Numbered from the stretch's first letter, positions 7,095 to 15,556 are shown. The stretch is DNA of 32,545 nucleotides from DASYHS01 sp035998295 (GCF_035998295.1 NZ_DASYHS010000141.1:1-32545), one strand, 5' to 3'. The notes: a model not told the origin generated them from the letters alone. A program made the numbers and translations.

Positions 7095-7364
7095 TCAGCG
7101 GCGCAGGCCCAGCCGGCCGATCAGCGTCTCGTAGCGGCCCTGGTCCTTGCCCTTGAGGTAGTCCAGCAGGCGGCGGCGCTGGCCGACCATCATCAGCAGG
7201 CCGCGGCGGCTGTGGAAGTCCTTCTTGTGGGTCTGCATGTGCTCGGTCAGGTTCCTGATCCGCTCGGACAGGATCGCGACCTGCACCTCGGGCGAACCGG
7301 TGTCGCCCTCATTCGTCTTGTATTCGCCGACGAGCGTCTGCTTGCGCTCAGCAGTGATCGACAT
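7095..7364 (-). CDS. rpsO: 30S ribosomal protein S15
   Basis: An 89-residue protein, exactly the family length. S15 binds the central domain of 16S rRNA early in 30S assembly. The signature region GDTGSPEVQVAILSERIRNL (residues ~22-41) and HKKDFHSRRGLLMMVGQRRR (near 46-65) are typical, and the C-terminus ends YETLIGRLGLRR. A GGAG lies 7 bases before ATG 7364. The gene begins 13 bases after the truB stop and is cotranscribed with it. In many bacteria S15 represses its own translation through its mRNA leader; no obvious pseudoknot can be claimed here. Confidence 0.98.
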   Translation of the reverse strand: MSITAERKQTLVGEYKTNEGDTGSPEVQVAILSERIRNLTEHMQTHKKDFHSRRGLLMMVGQRRRLLDYLKGKDQGRYETLIGRLGLRR

Positions 7365-7377
7365 CGTGGTCTCCAGC

Positions 7378-8319
7378 CTAGAGGTTCAATACGCGCATCG
7401 GGCGGACCTCCGCCCCTTCGACACGGACCAACGCTACCGGTTTGCCGTCGCAAACAGCTAATACGACGGCGCCGTTGCCCGCCGGATCGGAATTCAGCCT
7501 GTCCAGCCGTTCCCGATCCTGGCGCCGCAGCAACGCCACCGCCTGGCCCAGTCTCAGTCGATGCGCTTCCGGCTCCGTCAGGGCCAGCGCCGGGATGTCG
7601 TCCAGCGCGGTCTCTACGGGAAGCAGGACTCGTTCGAGCGCCGCACCTTGCTCCAAAGCCGCGAGATCGTCCAGAGAAATCGCGCGGTCCAGCGTGAAGC
7701 GGCCGACCGCCAGCCGGCGCAGCAGCGTGACGTGGCCGAGAGTGCCGAGTGCCAGCGCCAGGTCGCGGGCGAGCGAGCGGACATAGGTGCCCTTCCCGCA
7801 ATCGACCTCGAAGTCGGCATGGTCCCGGTCGGGCACGCCGACGAGGTGGAATGCGTCGATGCGGACCCGTCGCGCCGCCAGTTCCACGACCTCGCCGGCG
7901 CGGGCGAGGTCGTAGGCGCGCGCGCCTTCCAGCTTGATCGCGGAGAAGCGCGGCGGCACCTGCTCGATCTCGCCGACGAAGCCCTCCAGCGCCGCCTCGA
8001 TCTCCGCTTCCGTCGGCCGGACGGGGCTGGTGGCGACGACCTCGCCTTCGCAGTCGTCGGTCGGGGTCGCTTCGCCCCAGCGGACGCGGAACCGGTAGGT
8101 CTTGGTGCCGTCCATCGCATAGGCGACCGTCTTGGTCGCCTCGCCGAAGGCGATCGGGAGCACGCCCGTCGCGAGCGGGTCGAGAGTGCCCCCGTGGCCC
8201 GCCTTCTCGGCGCCGAGGAGGTGCCGGGCCTTCGCCATCGCCTGCGTCGAGGTCAGGCCCAACGGCTTGTCGACGACGAGCCAGCCATGGATCGGCCGGC
8301 CCTTGCGCCTACGCGCCAC
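7378..8319 (-). CDS. truB: tRNA pseudouridine(55) synthase
   Basis: TruB makes pseudouridine 55 in the T-loop of nearly all tRNAs. From GTG 8319 the protein has 313 residues, starting VARRRKGRPIHGWLVVDKPLG. The catalytic motif HGGTLDPLATGVLPI, with the nucleophilic Asp, is near residue 45, and KTYRFRVRWGEATPTDDCEG follows near 76. The C-terminal PUA-like part ends EVRPMRVLNL. The GTG start is chosen because it overlaps the rbfA stop (8309-8311) by 11 bases, giving the family-like N-terminus; a longer reading from 8406 would add 29 residues inside rbfA. The gene is translationally coupled to rbfA and followed closely by rpsO. Confidence 0.95.
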   Translation of the reverse strand: MARRRKGRPIHGWLVVDKPLGLTSTQAMAKARHLLGAEKAGHGGTLDPLATGVLPIAFGEATKTVAYAMDGTKTYRFRVRWGEATPTDDCEGEVVATSPVRPTEAEIEAALEGFVGEIEQVPPRFSAIKLEGARAYDLARAGEVVELAARRVRIDAFHLVGVPDRDHADFEVDCGKGTYVRSLARDLALALGTLGHVTLLRRLAVGRFTLDRAISLDDLAALEQGAALERVLLPVETALDDIPALALTEPEAHRLRLGQAVALLRRQDRERLDRLNSDPAGNGAVVLAVCDGKPVALVRVEGAEVRPMRVLNL

Positions 8320-8854
8320 GGACGCCCCCGTCCCGCCCTTCCTCGTCGTCGCGCTCTTCTTCCTCGTCGAACTCCTCCGCGCCGGGTTCCAGGGCCTCAG
8401 GCTCATCGATGTCGCCGCCGGGTCCGCGGCCGATGTCGCCGCCGGGTTCGCGGCCGAGGTCGCGGCGCACGTCCGGATTCTGGAGCAGGGTGCCGATATG
8501 GCCCGCGTAGTCGAAGGAGGTGTCGGGCTCGAAGCCGATCGTCGGCGCGTGGCGCAGCCGCATCGCCTTCGCGACCTGGCTGCGGAAGAAGGGGGCGGCG
8601 CGACGCAGCGCGGCCACCGTCTCGGCCGGATCGCCGCCGCCGCCGAGCGGCGTGACGAAGGCCGTGGCGTTCCGCAGGTCGGGGCTGACGCGCACCTCCG
8701 TCACGGTGACGTTCATGCTATGCAGCGTCGGGTCGCGGAAATCGCCGCGCTGGAGGACCTCGGCCAGGACGTGGCGCAGTTCCTCGCCGACCCGGAGCTG
8801 GCGCTGCGATGGCGCGCGGCCCTGGCGCCGCTGTGCGTCTTTTCTGGATGCCAT
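8309..8854 (-). CDS. rbfA: 30S ribosome-binding factor A
   Basis: RbfA binds the immature 30S subunit and helps 5'-end maturation of 16S rRNA. The 181-residue protein has the KH-like core from about residue 15 (RQLRVGEELRHVLAEVLQRG) through LHSMNVTVTEVRVSPDLRNA and LRRAAPFFRSQVAKAMRLRH. The C-terminus after about residue 130 is a long acidic, glycine-rich tail (GGDIGRGPGGDIDEPEALEP, then EEFDEEEERDDEE), longer than in E. coli RbfA, which is common in alphaproteobacteria. ATG 8854 is preceded by AAGGA at 11 bases. It lies 164 bases after infB, beyond a hairpin, and overlaps truB. Confidence 0.95.
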   Translation of the reverse strand: MASRKDAQRRQGRAPSQRQLRVGEELRHVLAEVLQRGDFRDPTLHSMNVTVTEVRVSPDLRNATAFVTPLGGGGDPAETVAALRRAAPFFRSQVAKAMRLRHAPTIGFEPDTSFDYAGHIGTLLQNPDVRRDLGREPGGDIGRGPGGDIDEPEALEPGAEEFDEEEERDDEEGRDGGVRGA

Positions 8855-8967
8855 CTGTCAAAAAATCCTTCGCGAAGGCGGCGTCCGCCGATCGCGGCCG
8901 TGCAGGCGTGAGCGTGCAGGCGGGGCCGTGCGGACGAAGGGGCGCGGGGCCGCCGCCGGCGGTGTCC

Positions 8968-9007
8968 TGGAAGAAAGGGAGGCCGGCGGCGGCATGCGCC
9001 GCCGGCC
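8968..9007 (-). terminator. Hairpin with pyrimidine tract after infB
   Basis: An 11-bp perfect stem (8981-8991 with 8997-9007, loop GCATG) begins 12 bases after the infB stop and is followed on the - strand by TCCCTTTCTTCC. The U-run is imperfect, so termination may be partial; rbfA-truB-rpsO could still be reached by read-through. Confidence 0.5.
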
Positions 9008-9018
9008 CCGCCCGGCGG

Positions 9019-11688
9019 TCAGAGCTGCCGGGCGACCTCTTCTATCTCGTAGGCCTCGATGACGTCGCCGTTCTGGATGTTGTCGTAGTTCTCGAACGCC
9101 ATGCCGCACTCGTAACCCTCGCGCACCTCGCGCACTTCGTCCTTGAAGCGCTTGAGGGTCTTGAGCGTGCCGGTGTGGATCACGACGTTGTCGCGCAGCA
9201 GCCGGACGCCGGCACCGCGCTTGACCACGCCGTCGGTGACGAAGCAGCCGGCGACCTTGCCGACCTTCGTGATGTTGAACACGTCCCGGATCTCGGCATG
9301 GCCCAGGAAGCGCTCGCGCAGGGTCGGCGACAGCATGCCGGTCAGCGCCTGCTTCACGTCGTCGATGACGTCGTAGATCACGGAGTAGTACCGGATGTCG
9401 ATGCCGTCCCGGCGGGCCATGTCGCGGGCCTGCGGGTTGGCGCGCACGTTGAAGCCGATGATCATCGCCTTCGACGCGTTCGCCAGCGTGACGTCCGACT
9501 CGTTGATCGCGCCGACCGAGCTGTGGAGGACGCGGACCTTGACCTCGGTGTTGTCGCCCGCGAGCTTCTCCAGGGCGCCCGAGATCGCCTCGATCGACCC
9601 CTGCACGTCGCCCTTGATGACGATCGGCAGTTCCTTGACCTCGCCGGCCTGGATCCGGTTGAACATCTGCTCGAGCGTGCCGCGCGTCGCCGCGTTCGCC
9701 GCCTCGCGCTTCTTGCGCTGACGGAACTCGGCGATCTCGCGGGCCCGGGCCTCGTTCTCGACGACGGTGAAGTCGTCGCCGGCCAGCGGCGTCCCGCTCA
9801 GGCCCAGCACCTCGACCGGGGTCGCCGGCGGCGCGTCCTGGACGGCTTGGCCGCGGTCGTTCACGAGGGCGCGCACCTTGCCCCACTCGCTGCCGGCGAC
9901 GAACGCGTCGCCGACGCGCAGCGTGCCGCGCTGGACCAGGACGGTCGCGACCGAGCCGCGGCCGCGCTCGAGCTTCGCCTCGATCACGACGCCTTCGCCG
10001 GTGCGCTCGGGGTTGGCCTTCAGCTCCAGGATCTCGGCCTGCAGGAGGATGGCCTCCTCCAGCCGCTCCAGGTTCAGGCGGGTCTTGGCCGAGACGTCGA
10101 CCGCGAGGATGTCGCCGCCAAGCTCCTCGACCACCAGCTCGTGCTGCAGCAGCTCCTGGCGCACCCGCTGCGGATTGGCGTCCGGCAGGTCGCTCTTGTT
10201 GATCGCGACGATGATCGGAACCTTGGCCGCCTTGGCGTGGTGGATGGCCTCGACCGTCTGGGGCATGATCCCGTCGTCGGCGGCGACCACCAGCACGACC
10301 ACGTCGGTGACGTTGGCGCCGCGGGCCCGCATCTCGGTGAAGGCGGCGTGGCCCGGCGTGTCGATGAAGGTGATCCGCGCGCCGGACTTGAGCACGACCT
10401 GGTAGGCGCCGATGTGCTGCGTGATGCCGCCGGCCTCGCGGGCCGCGACGTCGGTCTCGCGCAGCGCGTCGAGCAGCGAGGTCTTGCCGTGGTCGACATG
10501 GCCCATGACCGTGACGACCGGGGCGCGCGAGCGCATGAGGTCCGGATTGCTCTCCTCGCTGCGCAGGCCCAGCTCCACGTCGGCTTCCGACACGCGGCGG
10601 GAGCGGTGGCCGAACTCGGCCACGACCAGCTCGGCCGTGTCGGCGTCGATGGACTGGTTGATGGTCGCCATCACGCCCATGCGCATCAGCGACTTGATCA
10701 CGTCCGCGCCGCGTTCCGCCATGCGGTTCGACAGCTCCTGGACCGTGATCGCCTCGGGGATCACGACGTCGCGGGTCACCTTGAGCGTCTCCTGTCGGCT
10801 CGCGAGCCTCTGCCGTTCGCGCTCGCGCGCCCGGCGCAGGGAGGCGATGGACCGCGTCCGCTCGCTCTCGTCGGCGTTCAGCGCCTGGGTGAGGGTCAGC
10901 TTGCCGCCGCCGCGGCGCCCCTGGTTCGTCTTGGCCTTGGGCGCGACGCTGCTCGGCTTGGCGGCCGCGGGGCGGCCGGCTCCGGTCTTGCGCCGGGGCT
11001 GGTCGTCCTCCTCCTCCTCGGCGCGCGGGCGGCCGGGCACGGCGGCCGGGGCCGTCGTCTCGGCGGCCGGCGTCGTCGCGCCAGCCGCGCGCTTCCTGTC
11101 GTCCTCGGGCTTGCGCCGGGCGGCCTCGGCCTCGCGGCGCTTGGCCTCCTCTTCCTGGCGGCGGCGCTCGGCCTCCTCGGCCGCCTGACGCTCGGCCGCC
11201 TGGATGCTGCGCAGCTCCTCCATCTCGCGCTCGCGCAGCGATTCGGAGTCGAGGATCGGTTCCGGCTCCGGCTCGACCAGCTCCTCGTCCTCGATCAGGA
11301 CCTGCTCGGCCGCGAGCTCCGCCTCGATCTGGCGGCGCTCCTCTTCCGAGCGGATGGCGCCCTGCAGCGCGCGCAGCCTCGCGTCGCGCTCTTCGCGGGT
11401 GAGCTGGCGCACCGGCGGGGCGCCGCGCTGGCCGCGGCCTCCCTGGCCGGGCTTGGCCGGCAGGCCCTCGGCAGCCCGGCGCGCGGCGGCGCCGCCGTCC
11501 GCGATCCCCGGGACGGCGCCTTTTTCCAAGGTCCGTTTGCGCTTGACCTCGACCGTCACGGTCTTGGACCGCCCATGGGAGAAGCTCTGCCGCACCGATC
11601 CGGCGTCGACGGTCTTCTTCAGCTCCAGCTTGCCCCGGTTGCCGAGGCTCAGCACTTTCTTGCGGTCCTGGTCGTTCGTGTCAGTCAT
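9019..11688 (-). CDS. infB: Translation initiation factor IF-2
   Basis: An 889-residue GTPase that places initiator fMet-tRNA on the ribosome. Layout: N-terminal basic segment with KTVDAGSVRQSFSHGRSKTV (IF2-associated), a long low-complexity Ala/Glu/Arg/Pro linker (about residues 60-260), the IF2-N domain (KVTRDVVIPEAITVQELSNR near 300), then the GTPase domain with Walker A GHVDHGKTSLLDAL near 394, switch DTPGHAAF and the NKSD specificity motif. Domains II-IV follow, with the C2 domain ending EAYEIEEVARQL. Only a weak ribosome binding site (CGGACACAG) precedes ATG 11688, consistent with coupling to ylxR, whose stop is 11 bases upstream. The length and extended N-terminus fit alphaproteobacterial IF-2. 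Confidence 0.98.
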   Translation of the reverse strand: MTDTNDQDRKKVLSLGNRGKLELKKTVDAGSVRQSFSHGRSKTVTVEVKRKRTLEKGAVPGIADGGAAARRAAEGLPAKPGQGGRGQRGAPPVRQLTREERDARLRALQGAIRSEEERRQIEAELAAEQVLIEDEELVEPEPEPILDSESLREREMEELRSIQAAERQAAEEAERRRQEEEAKRREAEAARRKPEDDRKRAAGATTPAAETTAPAAVPGRPRAEEEEDDQPRRKTGAGRPAAAKPSSVAPKAKTNQGRRGGGKLTLTQALNADESERTRSIASLRRARERERQRLASRQETLKVTRDVVIPEAITVQELSNRMAERGADVIKSLMRMGVMATINQSIDADTAELVVAEFGHRSRRVSEADVELGLRSEESNPDLMRSRAPVVTVMGHVDHGKTSLLDALRETDVAAREAGGITQHIGAYQVVLKSGARITFIDTPGHAAFTEMRARGANVTDVVVLVVAADDGIMPQTVEAIHHAKAAKVPIIVAINKSDLPDANPQRVRQELLQHELVVEELGGDILAVDVSAKTRLNLERLEEAILLQAEILELKANPERTGEGVVIEAKLERGRGSVATVLVQRGTLRVGDAFVAGSEWGKVRALVNDRGQAVQDAPPATPVEVLGLSGTPLAGDDFTVVENEARAREIAEFRQRKKREAANAATRGTLEQMFNRIQAGEVKELPIVIKGDVQGSIEAISGALEKLAGDNTEVKVRVLHSSVGAINESDVTLANASKAMIIGFNVRANPQARDMARRDGIDIRYYSVIYDVIDDVKQALTGMLSPTLRERFLGHAEIRDVFNITKVGKVAGCFVTDGVVKRGAGVRLLRDNVVIHTGTLKTLKRFKDEVREVREGYECGMAFENYDNIQNGDVIEAYEIEEVARQL

Positions 11689-11698
11689 CTGTGTCCGA

Positions 11699-12376
11699 CT
11701 AGTTCGTCGTTTGATTCCGATCTCCGGCGCTGGTCCGGAGCTGAATATTCGATACCTGGCCCGGGGCGAACCCGGCGTACCGGTGGCATTCCGCCAGAAG
11801 GCGTTCAGTCAGGCGGCCCGGCGCGAGCGCCACGTGGACCGCGAGGTCCCGGCCCAGGGCTGCGCCCATGGCCGAGGCCTCGAACAGTTCCGCGACGGGC
11901 AGGCCGGGTGCCAGCGCCCGCAGCTTGGACCGGCCGTCTTCCGCCCCGTCCACCGCCGCCAGCAGCATCGCGGCGCCACCGGACTTCAGCAGCTCCCGCA
12001 CCTTCTCGAACCCCGCGACCGCCTGCCCGCCGCGCCGGGCGAGGCCCAGCAGCTCCAGGCAACGCTCGCGCAGCAGGCCCGCGACCCGGTCCGGCAGGTC
12101 CGGGCCCGCCCGGACGGGCCGGCGCGCGGCCTTGGAGAAGAGGTTCTTCGAGACGGCCTTCGCCAGTGCCGCCCGGTCCGCTGCGACCCAGTGGCCGCGG
12201 CCGGGCAGCCGCTCCTCGACATCGGGCACGACCGACCCGTCGGGTGCCACGACGAACCGGATCATCCCGTCCTTCGTGCGCACCTCGCCGGTCACGATGC
12301 ACCGCCGCAGCGGGCTCGCGCGCCCGCCGATGGCTTCCGGCTCGTCCGTCGTGTCGAATTCGCCCTGTACGACCAT
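11699..12376 (-). CDS. ylxR: YlxR (DUF448) RNA-binding protein with C-terminal L7Ae-like domain
   Basis: A 225-residue two-part protein. The N-terminal ~90 residues are a YlxR/DUF448 domain: LRRCIVTGEVRTKDGMIRF near residue 23 and the signature GRGHWVAADRAAL near 59. From about residue 100 (LRERCLELLGLARRGGQAVA) a second domain resembles L7Ae/L30e-type RNA-binding proteins. This fusion is usual in alphaproteobacteria. YlxR homologues have been linked to RNase P modulation in other bacteria (renamed RnpM), but that role has not been shown for this fused form as far as I know. It lies between nusA (26-base gap) and infB (10-base gap), the standard position. Confidence 0.88.
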   Translation of the reverse strand: MVVQGEFDTTDEPEAIGGRASPLRRCIVTGEVRTKDGMIRFVVAPDGSVVPDVEERLPGRGHWVAADRAALAKAVSKNLFSKAARRPVRAGPDLPDRVAGLLRERCLELLGLARRGGQAVAGFEKVRELLKSGGAAMLLAAVDGAEDGRSKLRALAPGLPVAELFEASAMGAALGRDLAVHVALAPGRLTERLLAECHRYAGFAPGQVSNIQLRTSAGDRNQTTN

Positions 12377-12402
12377 TCCCTATCGAAACTCGCTCCCGAG
12401 CG

Positions 12403-13917
12403 TCACGCGTTGGACTGCGCACCGAGCGTGCCGTCGGTCTCGTCGGAGAACCAGTGGGCACGGGCAGCCATGATGATGTCGTTGGCGTCGGCGGTGCTCA
12501 GCGCATCCTTGCCGACGAGGTCCCGAAGCTCGTCGCCGGCGAGGTCGCCGAGGTCGTCGAGCGTCTTGACGCCGTTCTCGCCGAGCTTGACCAGCATGGA
12601 GGGGGTGAGCCCGTCGAGCTCCGCCACTTCCTCGCTGACGCCCAGCTCCTGGCGCCGTTCCGTGAGCACCCGGTCCTGCTCGTCGAGATAGACCCGGGCG
12701 CGTTCCTTGAGCTCGTCGGCCACGTCCTCGTCGAAGCCCTCGATCTCGGCCAGCTCCTCCGTCTCGACGAAGGCGATCTCCTCGACCGAGGTGAACCCTT
12801 CGGCCACCAGTAGATGGGCAATGACGTCGTCCACGTCCAGCGCGTCGATGAAGAGCTGGCTGCGCGTCTTCATTTCCTCCGAGCGCTTCTCCGATTCCTC
12901 GGCCTCGGTCATGATGTCGATGTCCCAGCCGGTGAGCTGGCTCGCCAGCCGGACGTTCTGGCCGCGGCGGCCGATCGCCAGGCTGAGCTGGTCGTCGGGG
13001 ACGACGACCTCGATGCGCTTGCTCTCCTCGTCGAGGACGACCTTCGTCACCTCGGCCGGGGCGAGCGCGTTGACCACGAAGGTGGCGGGATCGCCCGACC
13101 ACGGGATGATGTCGATCTTCTCGCCCTGCAGCTCGCCGACCACGGCCTGCACGCGCGAGCCGCGCATGCCGACGCAGGCGCCGACCGGGTCGATGGAGCT
13201 GTCGTGGCTGACCACGGCGATCTTGGCCCGCGAGCCGGGGTCGCGCGCCACCGCCTTGATCTCGATGATGCCGTCGTAGATCTCCGGCACTTCCTGGGAG
13301 AACAGCTTCGCCATGAAGGCGGGATGGGTGCGGGACAGGAAGATCTGCGGCCCGCGCGCCTCCTGGCGGACGTCGTAGATGTACGCGCGCACGCGGTCGC
13401 CGTTCTTGAAATGCTCGCGCGGGAGCAGCTCGTCGCGCCGGAGCACCGCCTCGGCCCGGCCGAGGTCGACCGTCACGTTGCCGTACTCGACGCGCTTGAC
13501 CAGCCCGTTGACGATCTCGCCGACGCGGTCCTTGTACTCCCGGTACTGGCGCTGGCGCTCGGCCTCGCGCACCTTCTGGACGATCACCTGCTTGGCGGTC
13601 TGCGCGGCGATCCGGCCGAAATCGATCGGCGGCAGCTCGTCCGTCAGCAGGTCGCCGAGCGTCGCGTCGGTCTTGACCCGCCGCGCGTCGTCGAGGGTCA
13701 GCTGCGTCGCCTCGTTCTCGACGGCTTCGACCACCTCCATGCAGCGCACCAGCCGGATGTCGCCGGTCTTGCGGTCGATATGCGCGCGGATGTCGTGCTC
13801 GTGCCCGTATTTGGAGCGGCCGGCCTTCTGGATCGCCTGCTCCATCGCCTCGAGGACCTCGTCCCGGTCGATGCTCTTTTCGCGGGCAACCGCATCGGCG
13901 ACTTGTAGCAGTTCCAT
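12403..13917 (-). CDS. nusA: Transcription termination/antitermination protein NusA
   Basis: NusA binds RNA polymerase and nascent RNA and controls pausing, termination and antitermination. This 504-residue protein has the N-terminal RNAP-binding domain (MELLQVADAVAREKSIDRDE), S1 domain (near residues 135-200), two KH domains (VGACVGMRGSRVQAVVGEL near 265 and LAIGRRGQNVRLASQLTGW near 318) and two C-terminal acidic helix-hairpin-helix repeats (near 360-425 and 435-490). The acidic repeats are typical of proteobacteria. A CAGGAA ribosome binding site precedes ATG 13917. It follows rimP after 69 bases and shares its promoter and leader, which would allow feedback of NusA on its own operon. Confidence 0.97.
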   Translation of the reverse strand: MELLQVADAVAREKSIDRDEVLEAMEQAIQKAGRSKYGHEHDIRAHIDRKTGDIRLVRCMEVVEAVENEATQLTLDDARRVKTDATLGDLLTDELPPIDFGRIAAQTAKQVIVQKVREAERQRQYREYKDRVGEIVNGLVKRVEYGNVTVDLGRAEAVLRRDELLPREHFKNGDRVRAYIYDVRQEARGPQIFLSRTHPAFMAKLFSQEVPEIYDGIIEIKAVARDPGSRAKIAVVSHDSSIDPVGACVGMRGSRVQAVVGELQGEKIDIIPWSGDPATFVVNALAPAEVTKVVLDEESKRIEVVVPDDQLSLAIGRRGQNVRLASQLTGWDIDIMTEAEESEKRSEEMKTRSQLFIDALDVDDVIAHLLVAEGFTSVEEIAFVETEELAEIEGFDEDVADELKERARVYLDEQDRVLTERRQELGVSEEVAELDGLTPSMLVKLGENGVKTLDDLGDLAGDELRDLVGKDALSTADANDIIMAARAHWFSDETDGTLGAQSNA

Positions 13918-13986
13918 TCCGGATGTTCCTGGCGTTCTTCTGGGATCGGACCGGCGGCCTCGGTCTGCGGCCGGTGGCGGTCGTCG

Positions 13987-14475
13987 CTAGTGTTGCGGCT
14001 TGGTGCTGGCGTCGATCAACTCGTCGGTCAGGATCAGCTTCGCCTTCTGGATGGTATCGTAGGGGATCTCGACCGCTCCCTCCTGCGTCTCCACCCTGAC
14101 GCGCTCGTCCTGCGTGCCCCGGATATGGCCGCGGAAGCGCTTGCGGCCCTCGATCGGGAAGCGGGTCTCGATCCGCGCCTCGAAACCGGCGAACCGGTCG
14201 TAGTCCTTCAGCCGGGTCAGCGGCCGATCGATCCCCGGCGAGCTGACTTCGAGCGTGTATGCACCCTTGATCGGATCCTCGACGTCGAGAAGCGCCGAAA
14301 CCGCGCGGCTGATGTCCGCGCAGTCGTCAACCGTCATCGCCTCGCCGTCCGTCCGTTCGGCCATCACCTGCAGGACGGGCCGCTGGGTGCCGGAGATCTG
14401 GACCCGCACGACTTCGTAGCCCATGTCTTCCACCGCGGGTGCGATGATCTGCCTGATCCGTTCGGTTGCGTCCAT
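13987..14475 (-). CDS. rimP: Ribosome maturation factor RimP
   Basis: RimP assists 30S maturation. The protein from ATG 14475 has 162 residues (MDATERIRQIIAPAVEDMGY), the normal length; an in-frame TTG at 14505 would add ten residues but lies immediately beside the T-run of the leader terminator and is unlikely to be used. Signature segments are LEVSSPGIDRPLTRLKDYDRF near residue 75 and the C-terminal SH3-like domain with VEIPYDTIQKAKLILTDELI. It is the first gene of the operon, preceded by a structured leader and terminator (14504-14592) that could control its expression. Confidence 0.95.
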   Translation of the reverse strand: MDATERIRQIIAPAVEDMGYEVVRVQISGTQRPVLQVMAERTDGEAMTVDDCADISRAVSALLDVEDPIKGAYTLEVSSPGIDRPLTRLKDYDRFAGFEARIETRFPIEGRKRFRGHIRGTQDERVRVETQEGAVEIPYDTIQKAKLILTDELIDASTKPQH

Positions 14476-14503
14476 GCCACTCAGACTGAAGACCCGATTC
14501 GCC

Positions 14504-14535
14504 AAAAAACAAAAAAGGCGGGCCGTTGGCCCACC
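14504..14535 (-). terminator. Strong intrinsic terminator in the rimP leader
   Basis: On the - strand GGTGGGCC (14528-14535) pairs with GGCCCGCC (14517-14524), 8 bp with one G-U pair, loop AAC, then TTTTTTGTTTTTT (14504-14516). It is placed 29 bases before the rimP ATG, so it either ends trmB transcripts or works as an attenuator of the rimP operon. Confidence 0.88.
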
Positions 14536-14592
14536 CGACAGCGATCCACCGGGCTAGGGGTTCCCTGCCCGTCGGATCGTATGGGATCACGG
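14504..14592 (-). ncRNA. Predicted rimP-nusA operon leader RNA (attenuator)
   Basis: A transcript from the promoter at 14598-14625 would begin near 14592. It would contain a long stem (CGATCC 14574-14579 with GGATCG 14542-14547, an inner CGGGC/GCCCG stem and GGG/CCC tip), then the terminator hairpin. An alternative 9-bp pairing exists between 14569-14577 and 14533-14541 (AUCCGACGG with CUGUCGGGU on the RNA, two G-U pairs). That pairing uses both the base of the first stem and the 5' arm of the terminator, so the two folds exclude each other. Leaders with terminators upstream of rimP have been reported in enterobacteria from memory; whether this one is homologous is unknown. Confidence 0.55.
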
Positions 14593-14597
14593 GTGAA

Positions 14598-14625
14598 AAT
14601 ATAGCCATTCCACCGCGACGGGCAA
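14598..14625 (-). promoter_or_regulatory. Predicted promoter of the rimP-nusA-infB operon
   Basis: On the - strand TTGCCC (14620-14625), a 16-base spacer and TATATT (14598-14603) match sigma-70 hexamers at four and five of six positions. The start would be near 14592, just ahead of the structured leader, and downstream of the trmB stop. Confidence 0.6.
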
Positions 14626-14657
14626 GGCTTTTTCCTCGTCGCGGCGTCGTCTTCGCC

Positions 14658-15413
14658 TCAAGGGCGCGCGCGCCTGCGGAATCTCAGGAATACCGGCGTC
14701 CGTCCCGCTTCGATCGCCTTCGCTTCGTAGCGCGTCTGCGGCCAGTCCTCCGGACGCGTCTGCCAGTCCGCGGGCCCGCGCGCCAGCCATTCGAAATCCG
14801 GGTGCCGCCAGGTGTGCTCGAGCATCCAGGAAACCAGGGACGGGTCGTCGCTGGCCAGCCGCAGTTCCGCGCCGTCCGCCAGCACGCGCGCGAGCCGGGG
14901 CAGGTTGGCGGGGCCGACGAAGCGGCGGCGATGGTGGCGGACCTTCGGCCAGGGGTCGGCGAAGAGGATGAAGCAGCGGCCGACGGACGCGTCCGCGAGC
15001 GCGTCGATCAGCGGGCGCGCGTCGTCGTCGTGGATGCGGACATTGGCGAGCCCGCCGACCTCGACGTGGCTCAGCAGGCTCGCGACCCCGTTGACGAAGG
15101 GTTCGCAGCCGATCATGCCGATCCCGGGATGCGCGGCGGCCTGCCACGCCAGATGCTCGCCGCCGCCGAAGCCGACTTCGAGCCAGACCTCCGCCGGCGG
15201 GCGCTCGAACAGCGACCGGGGGTCCAGGCGGGCGCCCGGGCCGGGCAAGGGGGCAGGCAGGGAGACGCGCAGGCGCGGCAGGAGGGTTTCGACGAGCGCG
15301 CTCTTGTGCCGGCGGAGCTTGCGTCCGTGGCGGCGGCCGAAGACCTTGTCGGCCGGAGCGCCCGTCAGGGAAGCCGTCGAGGAGCCCGTGGAGGAATAGC
15401 TGTCTTTCGCCAC
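14658..15413 (-). CDS. trmB: tRNA (guanine-N7)-methyltransferase
   Basis: TrmB puts the N7-methyl group on G46 of tRNA using S-adenosylmethionine. The 251-residue protein has the SAM-binding motif LEVGFGGGEHLAWQ near residue 78, the acidic IGCEPFVNGVASLL segment and the family motif FADPWPKVRHHRRRF near 150. The C-terminus TRYEAKAIEAGRTPVFLRF is also typical. The start is GTG 15413 (MAKDSYSS); the N-terminal 20 residues are Ser/Thr-rich and variable. In many alphaproteobacteria metK lies just upstream; here a repeat-rich gap of 239 bases lies there instead. Confidence 0.93.
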   Translation of the reverse strand: MAKDSYSSTGSSTASLTGAPADKVFGRRHGRKLRRHKSALVETLLPRLRVSLPAPLPGPGARLDPRSLFERPPAEVWLEVGFGGGEHLAWQAAAHPGIGMIGCEPFVNGVASLLSHVEVGGLANVRIHDDDARPLIDALADASVGRCFILFADPWPKVRHHRRRFVGPANLPRLARVLADGAELRLASDDPSLVSWMLEHTWRHPDFEWLARGPADWQTRPEDWPQTRYEAKAIEAGRTPVFLRFRRRARP

Positions 15414-15532
15414 GGCTTGCCCCGGCGGGAAGGTTGGGTGCGGACGGGGTCCGTCCGGCGCGCCGGAACCGCCGCGCAGGCGTCTTCTCGCAAGAGCGGC
15501 CGGGCCCGGTCAAGCCGGGACGTGCCTCGGCG

Positions 15533-15556
15533 CCCGTCCGGCCGGTACCGGACGGG
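15533..15556. repeat. Long perfect inverted repeat between the XRE gene and trmB
   Basis: CCCGTCCGG (15533-15541) and CCGGACGGG (15548-15556) with a six-base centre. It could fold as an RNA hairpin on the - strand about 100 bases after the XRE stop; no U-run follows. Confidence 0.55.

Noticed and set aside
8809..12813. A very long + strand open frame (over 1,300 codons) opposite infB and nusA.
   Set aside because: It is the antisense of infB, ylxR and nusA, which are certain; in high-GC DNA such long shadow frames are common, and its composition (Leu/Asp/Val/Arg-rich, no domain) shows no family.
14476..14505. TTG start of rimP ten codons upstream.
   Set aside because: It lies directly against the terminator T-run with no ribosome binding site; ATG 14475 gives the usual length.
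14504..14657. A tRNA gene ahead of rimP, as in E. coli (metY).
   Set aside because: No cloverleaf, TTCGA T-loop or CCA end is visible; the sequence folds as a leader hairpin plus terminator.
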